DNA of 6,531 nt from JBJKPP01 sp046706145 (lineage in GTDB: Bacteria > Bacteroidota > Ignavibacteria > Ignavibacteriales > Ignavibacteriaceae), in the NCBI GenBank assembly GCA_046706145.1, contig JBJKPP010000151.1:1-6531 (forward strand). Direction: 5' to 3'. Below are positions 1 to 5,458 of this stretch, one piece after another. Numbering within the stretch: the first letter of the stretch is position 1; each line of letters begins with the position of its first letter. Under the pieces are notes generated by a model. The model made no database searches, was not told the origin of the DNA, and saw nothing but the letters and a program-made list of their open reading frames with translations. The position numbers and the translations under genes were made by a program.

Positions 1-165
1 AAGTTAGGCTGCTGGACTTAGTTTATCTCTGTGATTGGATTACATATTATGTTGCAATTTTAAGAGGTTATGACCCATCAGAAATTGATAATATTGATTT
101 CCTTAAAAGCAAATTAGCCGAAAAGTAATTCCTTCTGTGCAAATAACATTATTTTTTTCTAACTT
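1..165. repeat. 165-bp segment bounded by a 7-bp inverted repeat; fold-back or inversion junction
   Basis: Bases 1-7 read AAGTTAG and bases 159-165 read CTAACTT, an exact inverted pair. The segment between them carries the C-terminus of the isomerase gene, its stop codon and about 30 bases of downstream DNA, all inverted relative to the body of the gene. Flipping the segment puts GTT-AGG-CTG directly after TTC-AAA and restores one continuous reading frame. The repeat may be longer than seven bases, because the window starts exactly at its outer edge. A contig that ends where an inverted repeat begins is what an assembler gives for a fold-back chimera, so I favour an artefact. A natural inversion is not excluded. 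Confidence 0.7.
3..128 (+). CDS. Displaced C-terminal fragment of the bifunctional phosphoglucose/phosphomannose isomerase (5' end missing)
   Basis: Reading from base 3, 41 codons run to a TAA at 126-128. The peptide begins VRLLDLVYLCDW, continues ITYYVAILRGYDPSEID and ends LKSKLAEK. This is the typical end of bifunctional PGI/PMI proteins: a helix with a GDW/CDW-S/T-YY-A pattern, then a G-x-DP turn and a final I-x-x-LK-x-x-L helix. It cannot be a gene on its own, since it has no start and the window begins inside it. It is almost certainly the missing tail of the minus-strand gene at 149-1108: that gene reads FKVR where it breaks off, and this piece starts with VR in the same codon phase. 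Family identity is inferred from memory of the motif. The orientation, opposite to the rest of the gene, is directly visible. Confidence 0.8.
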   Translation, partial: VRLLDLVYLCDWITYYVAILRGYDPSEIDNIDFLKSKLAEK

Positions 166-1108
166 TGAAGTCTTTCTGAACGCTTTCAAAATTTATTATT
201 TCTATTCCTTTTGTAGTGGCTACCCCGGATGTAACCTTGAATCTTTTTGTAACTTGAGAATTATAGTTTTTATCGAGAATGTTCAGTAGAATAGCGCTCA
301 TATTCTTTTCAGAAAAAGACTCCCATCCGACAATTTCATTGTGATTAAGTTCCGGAATCTGATTAGCAAAAGCATGCAGCTTGGAGTTTTCGTTAAACTG
401 GCATTTAAATCTGTATCCAACTGCGGAAGTTACATCTGCCGCAGAATAAATAACAGGAATCTTACCGATAATCCTTTCAGCATATTTAACCGCTATATTA
501 TTTTCTACAGAAAATTCCTCACCATTTCGTTTCCACAATTTTATAATTTTATTTACAAATCCGGATTGATCATCAATAATATTTAGAGTCTGCAGCACTT
601 TTAGAAGAGTAAAAAAACTAAGCGCTAATGAATATCTCGGCTGATACCCCTTTAGCACTTTCACAACAGGAATATTATTTTTTGCAGCAATCTTTTCTAT
701 TTTTCCACCAGTCGTGATGCATAAAATATTGGAATGCCCGACAGAGGCCGGGCCTTTGAACGGTACTTTCAATGCATTCTTGAAAACCGAAACTGTCTCT
801 TCAGTGTTACCCGAATATGAAGATACAACCAGCAAAGTTTTATCATCAAAGAAATTCGGCAAACTATAATTCCGGTTCACTATAAGCGGAATTTTCAAAT
901 CTGAAACGAGGAAATTCTGAATTAAATCAGCACTTATAGCAGAACCGCCTAATCCGGTAACAACAACAGAATTGAATTTTTTCTTTTTGAGAGATGAAAG
1001 TTGTAATTGATTATTCCATGCAAATTCTATTTGTTTATAAGAATTAATCAACACTTCAAATTGATTTTGAGGATCATACTTATTAACGAGATCTGTAATG
1101 GTCAGCAT
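149..1108 (-). CDS. Bifunctional phosphoglucose/phosphomannose isomerase, C-terminus displaced
   Basis: This sugar isomerase (SIS fold, bacterial/archaeal PGI/PMI family) interconverts glucose 6-phosphate or mannose 6-phosphate with fructose 6-phosphate in the cytoplasm. In the 319 visible residues, SIS-type phosphate loops are GLGGSAISAD (52-61) and SSYSGNTEET (96-105). KGYQPR lies at 153-158. The motifs NENSK (239-243) and PELNHNEIVGW (252-262) carry E240 and H256, spaced 16 apart like the catalytic Glu203/His219 pair of the Pyrobaculum enzyme. The family is usually about 300-350 residues and ends in a conserved helix. Here the frame ends abruptly in KVRKK, and the true tail lies at 3-128 on the other strand; joined, the length is about 356. 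The last two lysines and the stop at 149-151 are therefore probably not native. The ATG overlaps the ptsI stop by one base (TAATG), with AAGGA at 1119-1123 as ribosome binding site. It is the last gene of the operon. Confidence 0.9.
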   Translation of the reverse strand: MLTITDLVNKYDPQNQFEVLINSYKQIEFAWNNQLQLSSLKKKKFNSVVVTGLGGSAISADLIQNFLVSDLKIPLIVNRNYSLPNFFDDKTLLVVSSYSGNTEETVSVFKNALKVPFKGPASVGHSNILCITTGGKIEKIAAKNNIPVVKVLKGYQPRYSLALSFFTLLKVLQTLNIIDDQSGFVNKIIKLWKRNGEEFSVENNIAVKYAERIIGKIPVIYSAADVTSAVGYRFKCQFNENSKLHAFANQIPELNHNEIVGWESFSEKNMSAILLNILDKNYNSQVTKRFKVTSGVATTKGIEIINFESVQKDFKVRKK

Positions 1109-2874
1109 TATATTATATTCCTTGTTCTAGTGATATTATTCTTCTTGAAAAATTCTTCTATTTTGGCAATAACTTGTTTTTCATCAGAGAAAGCGAGGCA
1201 CTCTTCGGCCATTTCTTTGGCAGCTACAAAGTCAAAATTCCTAATTATTCTCTTAGCGTACAAAATTGTAGCAGGAGAAATGCTTAATGATTCTAATCCA
1301 AGTCCAACTAAAAGTGGAAGTGCAAGAGTATCGGCGGCCATTTCACCGCACAGACTTACCGGGATTTTATATTTTTTAGATTCCCGAACTATTACAGATA
1401 TAGTTCTAAGAACAGCCGGATGAAATTCTTGATATAAACCTGAAACAAGGTCATTTCCTCTATCCACTGCCATTAAATACTGGATTAAATCATTAGTTCC
1501 GATGCTGAAGAAGTCAATTTCTTTGGCAAAATCTCTTATCATTAAAGCGGCAGAAGGAACTTCGATCATTATTCCAATTTTTAGACTCTTATCGAATCCA
1601 ACCCCTTCAGATTTTAATTCTTTTTTGCACTGTTCAATTAAATTCTTGGATTTAGTTATCTCGCCGAGAGTACCGACCATCGGAAGCATGAATTGCACGT
1701 TTTTATGACCAGTAGCTTTGAGCACTGCCCTTATCTGTGTTTTGAACAGTGATTCGTTCTCAAGAAGCAGCCGTATTCCTCTTAGACCCAAGAAAGGATT
1801 CTGCTCGGTAAAGCGATACATTTTGAATTTATCTCCGCCCATATCGAAAGCTCTTATAGTAAGAACTTCAGGGTAAATCCTTGAAGCCAAGTTCGTATAT
1901 ACTCTAGCCTGTTCGTCTTCCACAAGAATTTCACCAAATTCCTCAAGTAGCTGCTCCGACCGGTAAAGACCTACGCCTTTGGCACCGGACGTAACTACCA
2001 CATCTACTTCTCCAGTAACATCTACATTTGCCAGTAGAGTTACATTACGGCCATCCTTTGTTTCCGAAGGTTTATCTTTAAATTCTTCAAGATCTTTTTG
2101 CAGTTTCAGAAGATGTTTGTGTTTTTCCTCGAAAAATTCTTTCTGTTCTTCTGTAGGATTAACCAAGACGTAGCCGTAAAAACCATCCACGATAATAGTG
2201 TCGCCATCTTTAATATCCTTAGTTGCAACATGAGTCCCCACTACTGCAGGCAAATTAAGAGATCGTGAAATAATGGCGGCATGGGAAGTTAGTCCGCCAT
2301 GATCCATTACTACGCCCTTGACGTTTCTTCTCGTGAAAAGGATCGTATCGGCAGGGGTCAAATTTTCGCTAACGACAATTACATCATGGGGGATTTTGGA
2401 TTCCCATCTTTTCTTTTGAAGATTACGCACTATTCTATGCTTTATGTCTTCAATATCCTGAGCCCTTTCTTTCATGTATTCAGCATGTGAATTTGTCATT
2501 AAATCCTGATACTTAGAAAATTCGTCATTCACTATGAACTCAGGCTGTCTTTTTTCATCAGCAATCCTTTTTTTCATTCTTTTCATCAGAACCTTGTCAT
2601 TAAGTATCATAAGCTGGGCCTCAAAAATAGAAGATCTGGTCTCACCCATCTTTTCCCTGGCAATATCAAATATTTTGTTGAGCTCCTTCTTCGATCTTTC
2701 TACGGCTTCTTCCAAGCTATTAATAGCATCATCAACATTTTCGATATGAGTAAGGGCAATCTCCAGCTTGTCCTTTGCAAAAATATAAACTTTACCAATC
2801 ACTATACCCGGCGCAGCAGCGATACCCTGTATTTTATTATCAGCTTCCCTATATATTTGATTAAGTTTCTTCAT
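1108..2874 (-). CDS. ptsI: PTS enzyme I (phosphoenolpyruvate-protein phosphotransferase)
   Basis: This cytoplasmic enzyme takes phosphate from PEP onto a histidine and passes it to HPr. Its 588 residues are complete against a usual 570-590. The N-terminal HPr-binding and phosphohistidine domain contains GIAAAPGIVIG (17-27) and GGLTSHAAIISR (193-204), with phosphoacceptor His198. The C-terminal PEP-binding TIM barrel shows GVGLYRSEQLL (300-310), RAFDMGGDK (341-349), NPFLGLRGIRLLL (359-371), MLPMVGT (396-402), GIMIEVPSAAL (434-444), FFSIGTNDLIQY (455-466) and SLCGEMAAD (507-515), with the active-site Cys509. All key residues are present. About 15 residues precede the usual start of the family, but the ATG is chosen because it overlaps the ptsH stop (ATGA). 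A GAGG lies about 12 bases upstream, inside ptsH. No sugar-specific EII gene is visible nearby, so it may feed a regulatory PTS or transporters encoded elsewhere. Confidence 0.97.
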   Translation of the reverse strand: MKKLNQIYREADNKIQGIAAAPGIVIGKVYIFAKDKLEIALTHIENVDDAINSLEEAVERSKKELNKIFDIAREKMGETRSSIFEAQLMILNDKVLMKRMKKRIADEKRQPEFIVNDEFSKYQDLMTNSHAEYMKERAQDIEDIKHRIVRNLQKKRWESKIPHDVIVVSENLTPADTILFTRRNVKGVVMDHGGLTSHAAIISRSLNLPAVVGTHVATKDIKDGDTIIVDGFYGYVLVNPTEEQKEFFEEKHKHLLKLQKDLEEFKDKPSETKDGRNVTLLANVDVTGEVDVVVTSGAKGVGLYRSEQLLEEFGEILVEDEQARVYTNLASRIYPEVLTIRAFDMGGDKFKMYRFTEQNPFLGLRGIRLLLENESLFKTQIRAVLKATGHKNVQFMLPMVGTLGEITKSKNLIEQCKKELKSEGVGFDKSLKIGIMIEVPSAALMIRDFAKEIDFFSIGTNDLIQYLMAVDRGNDLVSGLYQEFHPAVLRTISVIVRESKKYKIPVSLCGEMAADTLALPLLVGLGLESLSISPATILYAKRIIRNFDFVAAKEMAEECLAFSDEKQVIAKIEEFFKKNNITRTRNII

Positions 2875-3137
2875 AATTCGTCAAAGCCTCTTTCAAAAAA
2901 ACCAATAATTTCTTTTGCCGCTTCTTCTTCATCATTACCATCGAAAGTGAGTGTCACTTCCGATCCCATTTCCGCTGCAAGAGTCATCACACCGATTATG
3001 CTTTTTCCATCCACACTAATCCCATCTTTAGAAAAATTAATATCGCATTCATATTTTGAAGCCATCTTAACTATAGTTGCAGCCGGTCGTGTATGCATTC
3101 CAGCTTTATTAACAATCTTCACGGTCTTTTCAATCAT
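2871..3137 (-). CDS. ptsH: HPr, PTS phosphocarrier protein
   Basis: HPr is the small cytoplasmic phosphocarrier that takes phosphate from enzyme I and hands it to EIIA proteins. At 88 residues it has normal HPr length. The active site KAGMHTRPA (11-19) contains the phosphoacceptor His15 and Arg17. The second conserved block, DGKSIIGVM (43-51), carries Ser46, the residue that HPr kinase/phosphorylase (HprK) phosphorylates in bacteria that have it. Both sites are intact, so a HprK-regulated HPr is plausible, although no hprK gene lies in this window. It follows the prenyl synthase gene after 6 bases and overlaps ptsI by 4 bases, so HPr and enzyme I are probably co-translated. I see no strong Shine-Dalgarno before its ATG. 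A dedicated nitrogen-type NPr is a less likely identity, since no ptsN or other nitrogen-PTS gene is visible. Confidence 0.96.
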   Translation of the reverse strand: MIEKTVKIVNKAGMHTRPAATIVKMASKYECDINFSKDGISVDGKSIIGVMTLAAEMGSEVTLTFDGNDEEEAAKEIIGFFERGFDEL

Positions 3138-3143
3138 TAGTTA

Positions 3144-4133
3144 CTAGCTGCTTCTTTTAATGAGTGAAGCGGTTAAATATCTAAAAAATTCCTGTTTATC
3201 TTCATGTAAGATTTCCAGCGAACTCAATGCTTTATTTGAATATTTGGTTACATCTTTTTCTGCATCTTCAAGAACACCCAGAGTTTCATATATTTTCTTG
3301 AATCTTGCGACCTGAGAACTTTTGACACCTCTGTTTTTTATAAGTCCGTACAAATAATCTTTATTCTTACCTTTTGCTTTCATAAAAGCTTTTATAAAAA
3401 GATAAGTTTTCTTTCCTTCAACAATGTCGCTGCCTATTTTCTTGCCGAATTTGCTCTCCTCACCAATAACATCGAGCAAATCATCCTGAATCTGGAAGGC
3501 TATTCCAATATTTCGGCCATAAGATGCAAGAGCCTCAACCTGTCTCTTAGAACCATTTCCCAACAAGGCACCGACTCTGCAGCACATTTCAGAAAGGGCT
3601 GCGGTCTTTTTGCCTACCATCGAAATATAATCATTTAAAGAGACATCTTTTGTGGTCTCGAAATCCTTGTCAAGACTTTGACCCTCACAAACCTGAACGA
3701 GACCTTCTGTGAAGGCTGAAAATACTTCTTTACAGTTATTCTTACAATCTCTCAATAAATATTCATACGCAATAGAAAGAAGACTATCGCCGGAAAGAAT
3801 TGCGGTGTTTACATTATATTTTATATGCAGAGTTAACCTACCTCTTCTTTTTTCAGCATTATCCATGATATCATCATGAACGAGAGTAAAGTTATGCAGT
3901 AACTCGACTGCCACCGCAGCATTATAAGCACCGGAAAATTTGCCTCCAACAGAGTCAGTAGAAAAAAGCAAAAGGATAGGCCTCAGTCGCTTCCCGCCGC
4001 CCTGGAGTATATAATGAGAAGGTCCATAGAGCGATTCCGGCTTCCTATTGTCAACCGACTTCAACAGTTTTTTATCAACGATCTTTCTTTGTTGTTCGTA
4101 TGATTTATGAAAATCATTAGAAGAAATGCTCAA
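3144..4133 (-). CDS. Trans-polyprenyl diphosphate synthase (farnesyl/geranylgeranyl diphosphate synthase type)
   Basis: This enzyme condenses isopentenyl diphosphate with allylic diphosphates to make C15-C20 or longer prenyl chains for quinones, carotenoids or lipid carriers. Its 329 residues are full length. Substrate and Mg-binding motifs are in order: GGGKRLRP (45-52), first aspartate-rich motif HDDIMDNAEKRRG (86-98), GQ (151-152), KKTAAL (175-180), second aspartate-rich motif FQIQDDLLDVIG (213-224) and KKTYLF (241-246). The first motif is the short DDxxD form, without the two-residue insert of typical bacterial FPP synthases. F82 stands five residues and T83 four residues before it, resembling short-chain archaeal-type GGPP synthases; chain length is thus an inference. 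The start is TTG at 4131-4133, overlapping the isomerase stop as TTGA, supported by a strong AAGGAAG seven bases upstream. Pairing with an IPP isomerase fits a short isoprenoid module. Confidence 0.93.
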   Translation of the reverse strand: MSISSNDFHKSYEQQRKIVDKKLLKSVDNRKPESLYGPSHYILQGGGKRLRPILLLFSTDSVGGKFSGAYNAAVAVELLHNFTLVHDDIMDNAEKRRGRLTLHIKYNVNTAILSGDSLLSIAYEYLLRDCKNNCKEVFSAFTEGLVQVCEGQSLDKDFETTKDVSLNDYISMVGKKTAALSEMCCRVGALLGNGSKRQVEALASYGRNIGIAFQIQDDLLDVIGEESKFGKKIGSDIVEGKKTYLFIKAFMKAKGKNKDYLYGLIKNRGVKSSQVARFKKIYETLGVLEDAEKDVTKYSNKALSSLEILHEDKQEFFRYLTASLIKRSS

Positions 4134-5176
4134 TAAATTTCTTCCTTTCTTATCATTTTATTATTTCTTAACTCAGGTAAAGTTTGGGAGCCGGTTAAAA
4201 ACATTATTTTTCTTAAATCATCAAACCAAGATTTAACTAAAGCAACCACACCTTCGGCATTATTTCTGTCCAACTCAATTAAGATTCGTCTGGCAGATGC
4301 AGTCAGGTCTGCTCCAAGAGCAAATGCTTTTGCCATATCGAAAGAAGAATTTATCCCGCCAGAACCTATTAATATGAAATTATATTTTTTCCTAAGCTTA
4401 GAAACTTCTCTTACGCAATAAGCAGTAGGAAGCCCCCAATCCCAGAAATCAGTAGGGATGACCTCATCATTTCGCAGAGATTCAACCCCGACCCAGCTAG
4501 TCCCGCCCGCACCGGCCACATCAATTCCGAAAACTCCTGAATCTAAAAGTTTTTCAGCCACTTTTTTCGAAATACCAGATCCTACTTCCTTTATTATAAC
4601 GGGAATCTTCAATTCTTTAACAAGCTTTCTTATCTTTTTCAGCAGACCGGGGAAATGAGGCTCACCATTTTTCTGGAAAAGTTCATGCGCCGGGTTTATA
4701 TGTACCACCATCGCATCCGCTTCGATTAGTTCTGCAAGATAGTTTACCGACTTAAATGATTTCAGGTCAACCACTTGGGCAGCACCGATATTTCCAAGAA
4801 TAGGAATTTTCGGGGCACTTTTCCTAATAATCTTGTAAGTCTCAAGGTATTTATCATTTTCAAGCGCCTGCCTCTGACTTCCGACACCGAGAGGTATGTT
4901 TAGCTTTTCAGCGGCAACTGATAGCTGTGCGTTTATATTCCCTGCTTTTTGCGTCCCGCCTGTCATGCAAGATATTAGAAATGGATACGCAATTTTCTTT
5001 TTCAAAAACCTTGTACCGAAAGATATTTTCTCAAGATCAACTTCGGTGGCTGCATCGTGAATAAATTCATACTTTTCAAAGCCATTTTTCTTTTCCTTGA
5101 AGGAAACTTTATCTGTCAAGCAAAGCTCAATATGCTCTCTTTTGCGTTGTTGGGTAGAGTCAGGCTTACCGGGCAT
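4130..5176 (-). CDS. fni: Type 2 isopentenyl-diphosphate delta-isomerase (FMN-dependent)
   Basis: This cytoplasmic flavoenzyme interconverts isopentenyl and dimethylallyl diphosphate using reduced FMN and Mg2+; it is unrelated to the type 1 Nudix enzyme. The 348 residues match the family's usual 340-370. Visible landmarks are RKREHIELCL (11-20), SCMTGGT (69-75), GVGSQRQALE (97-106), LGNIGAAQ (127-134), VHINPAHELFQ (158-168), IIKEVGSGIS (194-203), DVAGAGGTSW (219-228) and the FMN phosphate site IGSGGINSS (270-278) followed by GADLTASARRIL (288-299). E165, the expected Mg ligand, is kept. H164 occupies the place of the family's usual catalytic glutamine (HxNxxQE), and the following QPEGD block reads QKNGE; see the findings. 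It is the first gene of the operon. The ATG at 5174-5176 has no clear Shine-Dalgarno but gives the expected N-terminus. Family assignment is firm; activity with His164 is uncertain. Confidence 0.94.
   Translation of the reverse strand: MPGKPDSTQQRKREHIELCLTDKVSFKEKKNGFEKYEFIHDAATEVDLEKISFGTRFLKKKIAYPFLISCMTGGTQKAGNINAQLSVAAEKLNIPLGVGSQRQALENDKYLETYKIIRKSAPKIPILGNIGAAQVVDLKSFKSVNYLAELIEADAMVVHINPAHELFQKNGEPHFPGLLKKIRKLVKELKIPVIIKEVGSGISKKVAEKLLDSGVFGIDVAGAGGTSWVGVESLRNDEVIPTDFWDWGLPTAYCVREVSKLRKKYNFILIGSGGINSSFDMAKAFALGADLTASARRILIELDRNNAEGVVALVKSWFDDLRKIMFLTGSQTLPELRNNKMIRKEEIY
4141..4147 (-). promoter_or_regulatory. Shine-Dalgarno deciding the TTG start of the prenyl synthase
   Basis: The minus strand reads AAGGAAG here, followed by seven bases (AAATTTA) and the TTG at 4131-4133. 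It lies inside the last codons of the upstream isomerase gene. No in-frame ATG near this point would leave a normal family N-terminus, so this site supports TTG initiation and translational coupling. Confidence 0.7.
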
Positions 5177-5194
5177 GCAGCAATATTCACCAAT

Positions 5195-5223
5195 CTATTA
5201 TCTAAAAATAATTTAGGCCAAAA
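5195..5223 (-). promoter_or_regulatory. Weak promoter candidate for the isoprenoid-PTS operon
   Basis: On the minus strand TTTTGG (5218-5223) and TAATAG (5195-5200) are separated by 17 bases, about 18 bases before the isomerase ATG. This is a poor sigma-70-like match and would leave a very short leader. The region is AT-rich, so chance is likely. No clear Bacteroidota-type TTTG/TAnnTTTG pair was found. Confidence 0.2.
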
Positions 5224-5311
5224 TATTAAAATTCCGAATAAAATACTTGTTTGATAAATGACGTGGATAACTCATTAACAAAAATAAAACTCAAAACAGT
5301 AGAAGCTGTGG

Positions 5312-5324
5312 CGTTTGATAAACG
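5312..5324. repeat. 13-bp palindrome CGTTT-GAT-AAACG
   Basis: Two perfect 5-base arms flank a 3-base centre, five bases before a TTGACA hexamer upstream of the dehydrogenase gene. The position would suit an operator, but arms this short arise easily by chance in AT-rich DNA, and no regulator gene is adjacent. Confidence 0.25.
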
Positions 5325-5444
5325 GATTTTGACAGCAGCAGGATTTATACGTGTTCAATATCAATTTGGTATGCTCTTTAAATCATTATATTTACCAGAT
5401 ATTCAAAAATAAAAGCAAACAAATCTTAGATATAAAAGAGACAT

Positions 5445-5451
5445 GAAAGGA
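5445..5451 (+). promoter_or_regulatory. Shine-Dalgarno of the dehydrogenase gene
   Basis: GAAAGGA is followed by seven bases and the ATG at 5459-5461. This fixes the start; an ATG at 5443-5445 overlaps this site and is in another frame. Confidence 0.7.
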
Positions 5452-5458
5452 ATTCAAA

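Larger units (their letters stand above)
5177..5458. other. Divergent intergenic region between the operon and the dehydrogenase gene
   Basis: These 282 bases separate the minus-strand operon from the plus-strand dehydrogenase, so promoters for both should lie here. I see an AT-rich stretch next to the operon, a TTGACA at 5329-5334 on the plus strand without a convincing -10 box 16-18 bases on, and a palindrome CGTTT-GAT-AAACG at 5312-5324. A GTG-initiated frame of 49 codons spans 5263-5412 but has no ribosome binding site or recognisable motif. No tRNA, riboswitch or insertion sequence is apparent. Confidence 0.5.

Noticed and set aside
150..158. T-run after the isomerase stop as a Rho-independent terminator
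   Set aside because: No G+C-rich stem precedes it, and the fold-back junction begins immediately after, so the native downstream sequence is not known.
1..1108. Two separate convergent PGI/PMI genes rather than one split gene
   Set aside because: The two pieces do not overlap in protein content, meet at the same Val-Arg codons in phase, and add up to one full-length protein, so duplication is less economical.
1007..1423. 138-codon plus-strand ORF across the isomerase/enzyme I junction
   Set aside because: It lies antisense to two well-supported genes with conserved motifs, and its translation resembles no family I know.
2746..3147. 133-codon plus-strand ORF opposite ptsH and ptsI
   Set aside because: It is a Ser/Ile-rich antisense shadow of HPr and enzyme I, with no motif of its own.
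5057..5254. 65-codon plus-strand ORF running from the IPP isomerase start into the intergenic region
   Set aside because: Most of it is antisense to the conserved N-terminus of the isomerase, and it has no recognisable domain.
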